Part shown: positions 27,601 to 35,631 of the stretch, piece by piece
Layout: each line of letters opens with the position of its first letter
Numbering within the stretch: position 1 is the stretch's first letter
DNA from: Opitutia bacterium
GTDB lineage: Bacteria > Verrucomicrobiota > Verrucomicrobiia > Opitutales > Opitutaceae
Direction of reading: 5' to 3'
NCBI GenBank assembly: GCA_947449835.1
Contig: CANFSZ010000002.1
Coordinates: 53,436-117,435, forward strand
DNA length: 64,000 nt
Made by a program: the position numbers and the translations under genes
The notes under the pieces: model-generated
Told to the model about the DNA's origin: nothing
What the model saw: only the letters and a program-made list of their open reading frames with translations
The model's database searches: none

Positions 27601-28280
27601 TCTGGAAGTCCCTTGAAGATCCGCGCTTCACTCAAACCACGCAGACCCTCGGCGGCGTGACCTCAGCCTACACGACTGGCCCCGTCTCACTCCCCACGGG
27701 CGCCACCGGCCACATCCTCTGGTGGAACATCCTCGGCACCCCCTTCAGCACCGTGGCCGGCTACAACTCCACCAACTCAGCCGCGACCAACTTCGCGAGC
27801 AACGTCGATGCCCCGATGGCAGTGTTCCGCGCCCTGATCGGACGCCCCCGCCCGCAAGTCCGCAAATACTCGGCCAAGTTCAACACGAAATACAACCTCG
27901 TGGGCATCTCCGATCACCCCGTCCTCAAAGCCATGAGTGTTGGCGGCTCGCTGCGTTGGAGCGACAAAGGCTCCATCGGTTTTTACGGCCTCGGCTATGA
28001 TTCCTCTAAAGACCTCACGCTGGCCTCCAACAAGGTCATGCAACTCGATCCCAATCGGCCGATCTACTCGCCCGCCGAAACGTACGTCGATTTATTCGTG
28101 AGTTATCGCACCCGCATGTTCCGCGACAAGATCCGCGCTAACTTCCAGCTCAACGTGAAGAACGTCCAGGAAAGCGGTGGCGGCTTGCAGGCCACCGGCG
28201 CCTTCTTCGACGGCCGGGCCTCGACTTATCGCATCGTCGATCCGCGACAGTTTATTTTATCAGCCTCGTTTGATTTATAA
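24624..28280 (+). CDS. Large TonB-dependent receptor with an N-terminal EF-hand loop
   Basis: A 1218-residue outer-membrane receptor (ATG 24624; a second ATG at 24630). A signal peptide ends around residue 33 (LLSAATVWSQ). Then comes a canonical EF-hand loop DTNRNGKLDPDE in the mature N terminus, then ALSPFEVISENKGYFSA, which in Verrucomicrobia precedes the plug. Plug features follow (GTRMNSKIEDLGQSITVMTK; a late LSRGPNANIFGLGNASGTV). The remainder is a long 22-strand-type barrel rich in aromatic residues and large loops, ending RQFILSASFDL. These receptors import siderophores, cobalamin or glycans with TonB; the ligand is not deducible. It is monocistronic with its own terminator. Confidence 0.92.
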   Translation: MNMTTYLNRRLFHRLGVHAGLVLLSAATVWSQVAQPSATTAAMLAKYDTNRNGKLDPDELAAMPAGQKANIPVENATAPSANSDQVIALSPFEVISENKGYFSANSMSGTRMNSKIEDLGQSITVMTKEQMVDFAMLDINDVFDHMASTEGTGSYSQFDTDRTGAVVDQVSLNPNNANRVRGIGNANIAFNNIATTGRVPVDPLWMDSLELSRGPNANIFGLGNASGTVNQVPATANLSRNFTRVETRGDSYDGWRASLDVNRILLKQKLSVRASYANQHTGFVRKPSGENSRRLSFQVKAQPFKNTTVSASWYNYKNSAVRPNFTTPRDYYTGWFTAGKPGWNPVTGLVTLANGQVYGNGNVLGSTTPYAAAPANFIAGGPENRSIFQIGAPGQTPYWAMTRYTSGAFATTDPFAATSTGIGLLTTGPSETYSATQQPLYNSVARPINNRSIYDWRSINLAGNSKAWDDVNTYLAQLDQVILYTPKQTLAAQVTFLREDAKRLENQPMGPASVNSNVGQLQVDVNQVNLDGTPNPYFGRPYLRSNEPYLRDKPLLWDTTRAQTVYRIDFAQDKGFSKWLGTQQLLGYYEYKDQQNRQYTYRHSALGTNLAWEQKYIGLNTPLGNRVQQSIADPRYGIAPGNYARVNEQYYVGNTVGGGIEYAPSFFPEGVSAPYVWGPSSGAMIKDTSAIGFTPSPDSGGGGANVQTVIKTKGGVLQSTFLDGKLVGTFGLREDTVYDHNAPLATLTSDLRAYDFAASNKWLPGWREAKGKTKSLSIVARPLRDLRLLKSAVNSGNDVTRILAEAVSSLSLTYNKSDNFIAQGPAFDLFLKPLPNQTGTSKDMGLWMTMLDGRLSIRYNHFDTKQLNLRNGDITTMAQRVLRYEGFVATDAWNLRTQATAWLNGLGTGGVATNEQIAAAIKMPLDQYNGLQSIVANNTYAAVMDAQSKGDELEINFNPTKNWTVSSSVTKTEAINTAVGSAVDDYIAARMPIWKSLEDPRFTQTTQTLGGVTSAYTTGPVSLPTGATGHILWWNILGTPFSTVAGYNSTNSAATNFASNVDAPMAVFRALIGRPRPQVRKYSAKFNTKYNLVGISDHPVLKAMSVGGSLRWSDKGSIGFYGLGYDSSKDLTLASNKVMQLDPNRPIYSPAETYVDLFVSYRTRMFRDKIRANFQLNVKNVQESGGGLQATGAFFDGRASTYRIVDPRQFILSASFDL

Positions 28281-28304
28281 AAAAATCTTAAGCGCAAACC
28301 CTCT

Positions 28305-28337
28305 CGCCGCCACTCGCTCGAGTGGCGGCGTTTTTTT
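28305..28337 (+). terminator. Terminator of the TonB-dependent receptor gene
   Basis: Perfect ten-base stem (28305-28314 with 28321-28330), six-base loop and seven T. Confidence 0.93.
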
Positions 28338-28463
28338 GCTTAAAAAACCCCAAGACCGTAGGTGTCCCTCACGGTGCAACCGTTTAGAGCGATACAAAAT
28401 CGCACCGTGGAATTTCGCCGGCAAAGCACACGACTACGTTCAGCCAAAGGAATTTTTTGACCA

Positions 28464-28498
28464 CAAAAAAGCCGGCTCTCCACGAGGGAGGAGCCGGC
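28464..28498 (-). terminator. Terminator of the amt / P-II operon
   Basis: Stem of at least eight pairs (28471-28478 with 28491-28498) extended by three more with a bulge. On the minus strand it is followed by six T, just after the P-II stop codon. Confidence 0.85.
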
Positions 28499-28523
28499 TC
28501 GAATTGCTTTGCGTTTATTCGAA

Positions 28524-28886
<363 letters not shown>

Positions 28887-30356
28887 TTAGTTAATGTAAC
28901 CTTCTTCGCCGTGATCGGTGATGTCGAGGCCTTGGGACTCGGCTTCGGCGGTGGGGCGTAGACCGATGAGAGCCTTCACCAGCATGGCGATCACGAAGGT
29001 CGCCACCACGGAGAGCCCGAGCGTGAACGCTACGGCTTTGGCTTGAGCGATCCAGAGGCCACCGTCGGTGACGAGCTTAGCGAGGCCGTTCTTGACGGCC
29101 GGTGTGGCGATCAAATTAGCGTTCACTTCTTTCGTAGCGAGAACACCCGTGATGATGGCACCGAGGGTGCCGCCCACCGCGTGCACGCCGAAGGTGTCGA
29201 GCGCATCATCGTAGCCGAAGATGGCTTTGACCTTGGTGACAAAGATGTAGGGCACGACCGCGGCGAGCACGCCGATGATCACCGCCCCGGTCGAATCGAC
29301 GAAGCCGGCGGCAGGCGTGATGACCACGAGGCCAGCCACGGCGCCGGAGCACATGCCGAGGATCGAGGCGTGGCCGCGGAAGATTTTTTCAATCGCCCCC
29401 CAGACAAACGTCGCAACGGCCGCGGCGAGGGTCGTGGTCATGAAAGCGTTGGCCGCGACGCCATCGGCGGCGACCGCACTGCCGGCGTTAAAGCCGTACC
29501 AGCCGACCCAGAGCATGCCCGTCCCGACCATGCACAACACCATGCTGTGCGGAGCCATTTTTTCCTTACCGAAGCCCAGACGGGGCCCGAGGATCAAGCA
29601 GAGGATCAAGGCCGACCAACCCGAGGACATGTGCACCACGGTGCCGCCAGCGAAGTCGATCGCGGCGATCGCGGCATCGGCGTTCCAGACGCCGTTCATG
29701 TAGCCGGAGGAGCCCCAGACCATGTGCGCGAGCGGGAAATAAACCACGAGCATCCAGATCGCCACGAAGAGCATGATCGCGGTGAACTTCATGCGCTCTG
29801 CGATCGCGCCCACGATCAGCGCGGGCGTGATGATCGCGAACATCATTTGATACATCGAAAACACGTTTTGGGAGACCCAGTAAGCGTAGTCGGTGTTGGG
29901 CGCGCTGGTGACACCCTTAAGGAAGAAATACTCCGAGCCGCCGAGGAACGGACTACCGAAGCTTTTTCCAAAGACCAAACTGTAGCCAAAGGCCCACCAC
30001 ATGATCGTGACCATGCCCGTCATGCCCAAGCACTGAGCGAGGACGGAGAGGACGTTCTTTTTACGCACAAGACCGCCGTAGAAAAGGGCCAGACCGGGCA
30101 GCGTCATGAAAAGTACGAGCGCGGAGCTGGTCATCATCCATGCGTTGTGGCCAGGGCCGGAGGCACCGACCAAGGGACCCTTTGCGGGATCAGCGTTGGT
30201 CACGTAAGCTTCGAGCGCGGCGATGCGCTCTTCGGCCGTCGGCGGTGGCGGCGTGGCGGGCGCGGCGGCGGGCGCTTGAGCCCAGATTGAGCCTGTGACG
30301 AGCAGCAGAGCTGCCAGTCCAAGTCGGAAGCGAGTTAGGTTGAGGAGGGATTTCAT
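28887..30356 (-). CDS. amt: Ammonium transporter (Amt family)
   Basis: A 489-residue inner-membrane channel. A signal-like first segment (LGLAALLLVTGSIWAQA) and a Pro/Ala-rich spacer precede eleven transmembrane helices. The twin histidines of the pore are visible in GGTVVHMSSGWSALI and FGVHAVGGTLGAI. Other Amt motifs include LPGLALFYGGLVRKKN and GWYGFNAGS. ATG 30356 is preferred to a TTG two codons earlier. A P-II gene lies on each side on the same strand. A sigma-54-like promoter sits about 20 bases upstream of the ATG, fitting induction under nitrogen limitation. Confidence 0.96.
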   Translation of the reverse strand: MKSLLNLTRFRLGLAALLLVTGSIWAQAPAAAPATPPPPTAEERIAALEAYVTNADPAKGPLVGASGPGHNAWMMTSSALVLFMTLPGLALFYGGLVRKKNVLSVLAQCLGMTGMVTIMWWAFGYSLVFGKSFGSPFLGGSEYFFLKGVTSAPNTDYAYWVSQNVFSMYQMMFAIITPALIVGAIAERMKFTAIMLFVAIWMLVVYFPLAHMVWGSSGYMNGVWNADAAIAAIDFAGGTVVHMSSGWSALILCLILGPRLGFGKEKMAPHSMVLCMVGTGMLWVGWYGFNAGSAVAADGVAANAFMTTTLAAAVATFVWGAIEKIFRGHASILGMCSGAVAGLVVITPAAGFVDSTGAVIIGVLAAVVPYIFVTKVKAIFGYDDALDTFGVHAVGGTLGAIITGVLATKEVNANLIATPAVKNGLAKLVTDGGLWIAQAKAVAFTLGLSVVATFVIAMLVKALIGLRPTAEAESQGLDITDHGEEGYIN

Positions 30357-30375
30357 AGGCAAGTGACATAACTAA

Positions 30376-30391
30376 AGCAGTCGCTGTGCCA
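30376..30391 (-). promoter_or_regulatory. Sigma-54 (RpoN) promoter of amt
   Basis: The minus strand reads TGGCAC-AGCGA-CTGCT. This matches the -24 box exactly and the -12 box at four of five positions, with GG and GC spaced as required. Transcription would start near 30365, leaving a very short leader before the amt ATG at 30356. It lies downstream of the terminator of the upstream P-II gene, so amt-glnK would be its own unit. Confidence 0.65.
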
Positions 30392-30446
30392 TGCAGCGGA
30401 TTCATTCGAAAACAACCGGTTTTCAGAGGGAAAAACTCCTCTGCGC

Positions 30447-30479
30447 ACAAAAAAACCGGCTACCTGTGTGGCAGCCGGT
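30447..30479 (-). terminator. Terminator of the upstream P-II gene
   Basis: Stem around 30455-30462 with 30472-30479 followed on the minus strand by a run of seven T. It separates this P-II gene from amt-glnK. Confidence 0.82.
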
Positions 30480-30498
30480 CAGTAACTTCAAACCGAGG

Positions 30499-30861
<363 letters not shown>

Positions 30862-30988
30862 TTAATTAAGAGCGATTTGATCGAGGCGCAAGCCGGACTT
30901 GCATGACAGTTACATGGCGACGCCAACCGCCGAGGCCATTAAAACCGGAAGACCGCTAAAGTGAACAGCGCACGGCCGAAGCCGCGCG

Positions 30989-32776
30989 TTACTCAGGCAT
31001 CACGGTCGCGATGTGCAGTTCCTTGAGCTGCTTCGCCGTCACCGGCGTCGGGCTCTGCGCCATGAGATCTTGGCCCTTCTGGGTCTTGGGGAAGGCGATC
31101 ACGTCGCGGATGCTGGTCGTGCCGCAGAGCAACGCCACCATGCGGTCGAGGCCAAAGGCGATGCCACCATGCGGCGGCGCGCCGTAGGTGAACGCTTTCA
31201 ACATGTACCCAAAGCGGCTTTCGACGACGTCGGCTGGAATTTTCAGGACGTCTTCAAACACTTTTTTCTGCAACGCCGGCTGGTGAATCCGGATCGAGCC
31301 ACCGCCGAGTTCCATGCCGTTGAGGACGACATCGTAGTGCTGGCCACGGACTTTTTTCGGATCGGTGTCGAGGTACGACGCATCTTCCGCGACGGGCGCG
31401 GTAAACGGATGGTGCGTTGCGACGTAGCGGTTTTCCGCCTCGTCGTAGCTCATCAACGGGAAATCCACGACCCAGAGAAACTGCCAATCATCGGCGCGGA
31501 TCGTGAGCTTGCCGCGTTTCTGGAGCAGCGCCGCCGCTTCGAGGCGGATGCGACCAAGGATCGCGCAGGCTTTTTCCCAAGGTGCAGCCGCGAAGAACAA
31601 CATGTCGCCTTCCGCCAAACCGAGCTGCGCCGTGAGCGCGGCTTTCTCGGCGTCGGAGAAAAATTTAACGATGGGCGATTTCCATTCGCCGCCCTCAACC
31701 TTGATGAAGGCGAGACCTTTCGCGCCGAGTGATTTGGCGATTTCTTCCAGGGCTTTGATTTCACCTTGAGTGAGATCGGCTAGGCCCTTGGCGTTGATCG
31801 CCTTGATCGCGCCGCCGCCGGTGGCCGTGGATGCGAAAACTTTAAAGGCCGAGTTCTTGAACAGCTCGGTGAAGTCCACGAGCTCCATGCCGAAACGCAC
31901 ATCGGGTTTATCAACGCCGTAGCGGTTCATGGCATCGATGTACGGCATGCGTGGGAACGGCGTGGGCAGGTCGTGACCGAGCACGTCTTTCCAGACTTTT
32001 TTCAACATCCCCTCGAACAGCGAATAAATGCCTTCGCGGTCGATGAACGAGGCCTCGACGTCCACTTGCGTGAACTCCATCTGGCGATCGGAACGCAAAT
32101 CTTCGTCGCGGAAACAGCGGGCGATTTGGAAATATTTTTCCACGCCGGCGACCATCAAGATTTGTTTAAATTGCTGGGGCGATTGCGACAGCGCGTAAAA
32201 TTGCCCAGCGTGGATGCGCGACGGCACGAGGTATTCGCGCGCGCCTTCGGGCGTGCTCTTGAAGAGCGCGGGCGTCTCGACTTCGATGAATTCCTGGGAA
32301 TCAAAATAGTCGCGGATAGACTTCGCCGCGCGGTGACGCACTTGGAGATTTTTGCGCATCTTCGGCCGGCGCAGGTCGAGATAACGGTACGTGAGACGCA
32401 GGTCTTCGTTGACCTTATCGCCGCCGATATCGTCGAGCGGAAACGGCGGCGTATCAGAAACATTGAGCACCTCGAGGGCGTTCGCGGCGATCTCGATGCC
32501 GCCGGTGGGCAAGGTCGCGTTGACGGTGCCTTCAGGCCGAGGGACGACCTTGCCAGCGATGCTAATGACGGACTCCGGTTTCAGATGGCCGGCTTGGACG
32601 CCGAGCTCGGCGTTGTCTTGCGGGTCGAATTTGACCTGCGTGATGCCTTTGCGGTCGCGCAAGTCGATGAAGACGATGCCGCCGTGATCACGGACGGAAT
32701 CGACCCATCCGGAGAGCGTGACGGACGCACCGAGATCGGCGGGAGTGAGCTGGGCACAATGATGGGTGCGCTTCAT
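30989..32776 (-). CDS. aspS: Aspartyl-tRNA synthetase, probably non-discriminating (Asp/Asn)
   Basis: A 595-residue bacterial-type AspRS. The OB-fold anticodon domain opens with GWVDSVRDHGGIVFIDLRDR. The class II core has VETPALFKSTPEGAREYLVPS and FRDEDLRSDRQMEFTQ. The GAD insertion domain lies about residues 285-415. The last motif is GGIAFGLDRMVALLCG. With ATG 32776 as start, His is residue 31 and Gly is residue 83 (PRPEG), the two residues typical of enzymes that also charge tRNA-Asn for later amidation by GatCAB. An ATG two codons upstream is possible. It starts about 20 bases after the gpmI terminator's T run. Confidence 0.95.
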   Translation of the reverse strand: MKRTHHCAQLTPADLGASVTLSGWVDSVRDHGGIVFIDLRDRKGITQVKFDPQDNAELGVQAGHLKPESVISIAGKVVPRPEGTVNATLPTGGIEIAANALEVLNVSDTPPFPLDDIGGDKVNEDLRLTYRYLDLRRPKMRKNLQVRHRAAKSIRDYFDSQEFIEVETPALFKSTPEGAREYLVPSRIHAGQFYALSQSPQQFKQILMVAGVEKYFQIARCFRDEDLRSDRQMEFTQVDVEASFIDREGIYSLFEGMLKKVWKDVLGHDLPTPFPRMPYIDAMNRYGVDKPDVRFGMELVDFTELFKNSAFKVFASTATGGGAIKAINAKGLADLTQGEIKALEEIAKSLGAKGLAFIKVEGGEWKSPIVKFFSDAEKAALTAQLGLAEGDMLFFAAAPWEKACAILGRIRLEAAALLQKRGKLTIRADDWQFLWVVDFPLMSYDEAENRYVATHHPFTAPVAEDASYLDTDPKKVRGQHYDVVLNGMELGGGSIRIHQPALQKKVFEDVLKIPADVVESRFGYMLKAFTYGAPPHGGIAFGLDRMVALLCGTTSIRDVIAFPKTQKGQDLMAQSPTPVTAKQLKELHIATVMPE

Positions 32777-32800
32777 GGACATGGGTTGGTCGTGCAAAAG

Positions 32801-32832
32801 AAAAAAGAAAGCCCCGCCACTCGGGGCGGGGC
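32801..32832 (-). terminator. Terminator between gpmI and aspS
   Basis: Perfect eight-base G+C stem (32811-32818 with 32825-32832) followed on the minus strand by a pyrimidine tract TTTCTTTTTT. The aspS ATG follows about 20 bases later. Confidence 0.82.
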
Positions 32833-32871
32833 AAACAGATTTTCGGCCAACGCCAAAAACTCGGCCGAGGC

Positions 32872-34464
32872 TTAGCCCAGGATCAGGCTTTGTCCGGTCA
32901 TTTCCGCCGGCTTCGCCAAGCCCATCAAATGCAACACCGTCGGCGCGATGTCCGCGAGCCGGCCGCCCGCGCGCATCTTGGTCTGACCGGCGATGAGGCC
33001 CTCGCCCACGGCGAAAACTTCCACGAGGTTGAGCGTGTGCGCAGTGTGCGGGCCGTTGCTCGCCGGATCCCACATTTGCTCGACGTTGCCGTGATCGGCG
33101 CAGACGACGGCTTTGCCCCCGACTTGATGGATCGCGGCGAGCAACTCTCCCACGCCGGCATCGGTGGCCTCGACGGCCTTGATCGAAGCGGGCAACGAGC
33201 CGGTGTGTCCGACCATGTCGGGATTGGCGTAGTTCACCGCGATAAAACCGTATTTACCCGAGAGAATCGCCGCTTTGGCCAACGCTGTGACTTCGGCCGC
33301 CGCCATTTCTGGCTGCAGGTCGTAGGTCGCGACTTTGGGGCTCGAAGGACACGCGCGGTCTTCGCCGGGAAACGGCTCGCTGCGGTAGTTGTTAAAGAAA
33401 AACGTCACGTGCGGATTTTTCTCCGTCTCGGCGCAACGGAACTGCGCGAGTCCCGCCTTGCTGACGACTTCACCGAGGATGTTTTTCAACTTCTCCGGTT
33501 TCCCCGAGATCACGTGCACCGGCAGGCCTTTCTCGTATTCGGTCATCGTCGCGTAGTAGAGGTCGAGTTTCGCCCCGCGATCGAACTCCTTGAAATCATC
33601 CATTACAAACGCCCGCGTGATCTCGCGCGGACGATCTCCGCGGTAGTTGTAAAACAACACTGCATCCCCGTCGCCAAACGTCGCGAGCGGCTTGCCGTCG
33701 GCGCCGACGATCCACGTCGCGGGCACAAACTCATCGCCTTTCTGCGTCTCGCTGAGCGGACGGTCGTAATAACTTTGAATCGCGGCCGCCGCGCTCGGCG
33801 CCGTCGCGACCGCCTTACGGCCCGTGAGTAGATCGTACGCTTTCTGCACGCGTTCCCAACGGTTATCGCGGTCCATCGCCCAGAAACGCCCGCAAACGGT
33901 CGCGATCGTGCCGACGCCGATCTCGCGGCACTTGGCCTCGACCTGCGCGATGTAACCCAGCCCGCTTTGCGGCGCCGTATCGCGGCCATCGGTGAAGCCG
34001 TGGATAAAAACCTGCGCCTTCGTCAGGCCGTCATCTTTCGCCTGCTGCAAAATCCCGTAAAGGTGTTCGAGCATTCCGTGCACGCCGCCGTCGGACACGA
34101 TGCCCATGACGTGCAACTTCGCGGTCGGCGACGCCTTCACGCGCGCGACTGCGGCGCGCCACACGGGATTACCCGCGAGTTGTTTTTCAGAAAATAATTT
34201 ATTCAACCGCACGAGCTCTTGATCGACTACGCGACCGGCGCCGATGTTTTCGTGGCCGACTTCGGAGTTGCCCATCTGTCCGTCGGGCAAGCCGACATCG
34301 AGGCCGCTCGCCGCGACGAGCGCGCGCGGATATTTCGCCTGCAACGCATCGTCGCAGGCTTTTTTGGCGAGATAGACGGCGTTGAACGCGTTTTGGTCGG
34401 CGTGGGGATTTTTTCCCCAGCCATCGCGGATGATCAACAAGACGGGTTTCAGCGGTGAGTTCAT
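32872..34464 (-). CDS. gpmI: 2,3-bisphosphoglycerate-independent phosphoglycerate mutase
   Basis: A 530-residue alkaline-phosphatase-fold mutase interconverting 3- and 2-phosphoglycerate in glycolysis. The phosphoserine site is GLPDGQMGNSEVGHENIGAG. Metal ligands are in LLIIRDGWG near the start and VVCADHGNVEQMWD near the end, and FIHGFTDGRDTAP is the conserved substrate loop. The more usual LDGWG is RDGWG here, leaving the metal-binding Asp intact. Length is normal, and the protein is cytoplasmic and manganese-dependent by family. It is transcribed toward aspS but ends in its own terminator; it is divergent from hemH. Confidence 0.96.
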   Translation of the reverse strand: MNSPLKPVLLIIRDGWGKNPHADQNAFNAVYLAKKACDDALQAKYPRALVAASGLDVGLPDGQMGNSEVGHENIGAGRVVDQELVRLNKLFSEKQLAGNPVWRAAVARVKASPTAKLHVMGIVSDGGVHGMLEHLYGILQQAKDDGLTKAQVFIHGFTDGRDTAPQSGLGYIAQVEAKCREIGVGTIATVCGRFWAMDRDNRWERVQKAYDLLTGRKAVATAPSAAAAIQSYYDRPLSETQKGDEFVPATWIVGADGKPLATFGDGDAVLFYNYRGDRPREITRAFVMDDFKEFDRGAKLDLYYATMTEYEKGLPVHVISGKPEKLKNILGEVVSKAGLAQFRCAETEKNPHVTFFFNNYRSEPFPGEDRACPSSPKVATYDLQPEMAAAEVTALAKAAILSGKYGFIAVNYANPDMVGHTGSLPASIKAVEATDAGVGELLAAIHQVGGKAVVCADHGNVEQMWDPASNGPHTAHTLNLVEVFAVGEGLIAGQTKMRAGGRLADIAPTVLHLMGLAKPAEMTGQSLILG

Positions 34465-34599
34465 GGCAAAATAGCACCGTCACCCGTGAACACCCCGCCG
34501 CTCGTCGCAACGCAAAAAACCAAGCGCCTAAAATCGCGCCCTCCCGCTCCGCGCGCCGCCGTTTGACAATCCCGTGCTTCTAAAGACCAATTTCGACCC

Positions 34600-35628
34600 A
34601 TGTCGCAACGCGCCGTTCTCCTCGTCAATCTCGGCTCTCCCGATTCGACGTCCGTCCCCGACGTGCGCCGTTATTTGCGGGAATTTCTCGGCGACGAACG
34701 CGTACTCGATTTACCCGCGCCACTGCGCTTCGTGTTGCTCGAAGGGATCATTTTGCGGACGCGCCCGAAAAAATCCGCTCACGCCTACGCCTCGATCTGG
34801 CAACCTGAAGGTTCACCCCTCGTCATCACCTCCCGCTCGGTCCGCGACAAACTCGCCGCGACGCTCGGCGCCGAAACTCCGGTGTACCTCGCGATGCGTT
34901 ACGGCAACCCCTCGATCGCCAGCGTCATGGCGCAAATGGCCGCCGACGGCGTGACCGAGGTCCTGCTATTTCCCCAATATCCGCACTACGCGATGTCCTC
35001 GTGGGAAACAGTCGTCGTGAAAGTTTTCGCCGAGCGCGCCCGGCTCGCGCCAGGGATGCACATCACTACCGTGCAACCGTTCTTCCAAGACGCCGACTAC
35101 ATCGAGGCGCTCTACCAAGTCACCGCGCCGTACCTGAGCCAGCCGCACGATCATCTTTTATTTAGCTACCACGGGATACCCGAGCGCCACCTGCGCAAAG
35201 GCGATTCGTCCAAAGCGCATTGCACGCTCGTCGCCGATTGCTGCACCACGTGCTCGCCCGCGCACGCCACTTGTTACAAAGCCCAAGTTCTCGCGACCAC
35301 GCGCGCCCTCGTCGCGCGCGCCGGCATCGCCGCCGATAAACACTCCGTCTCCTTCCAGTCCCGCCTCGCCGGCGAACCATGGCTCTCGCCGTTTACCGAC
35401 TACGAGCTCAAGCGCCTGCCCCAGGCTGGCAAAAAACGCTTGCTCATCATTTGCCCCGCCTTCGTCGCCGATTGCCTCGAAACCATCGAGGAAATTTCCG
35501 AGGAGGGCCGCGAAGATTTCATGGGCGCCGGCGGCGAATCGTTCCAGCAGATCCCCTGCTTGAACGATCAAAAGCCCTACATCGAATTTCTCGCCCAGCG
35601 AGTCGGTCGCTGGCTGGAGCAACGCTAA
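34600..35628 (+). CDS. hemH: Ferrochelatase with an internal cysteine cluster
   Basis: A 342-residue enzyme inserting Fe2+ into porphyrin at the end of haem synthesis. The start AVLLVNLGSPDS is standard, LFSYHGIPERH carries the catalytic His191, and CPAFVADCLETIEEI holds the conserved glutamates. Immediately after the catalytic His, Cys208, 214, 215, 218 and 225 lie within 18 residues (AHCTLVADCCTTCSPAHATC). This matches the class of bacterial ferrochelatases with an internally placed [2Fe-2S] cluster rather than the C-terminal one of animals. Three bases separate its stop from the kinase gene. Confidence 0.96.
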   Translation: MSQRAVLLVNLGSPDSTSVPDVRRYLREFLGDERVLDLPAPLRFVLLEGIILRTRPKKSAHAYASIWQPEGSPLVITSRSVRDKLAATLGAETPVYLAMRYGNPSIASVMAQMAADGVTEVLLFPQYPHYAMSSWETVVVKVFAERARLAPGMHITTVQPFFQDADYIEALYQVTAPYLSQPHDHLLFSYHGIPERHLRKGDSSKAHCTLVADCCTTCSPAHATCYKAQVLATTRALVARAGIAADKHSVSFQSRLAGEPWLSPFTDYELKRLPQAGKKRLLIICPAFVADCLETIEEISEEGREDFMGAGGESFQQIPCLNDQKPYIEFLAQRVGRWLEQR

Positions 35629-35631
35629 ACC

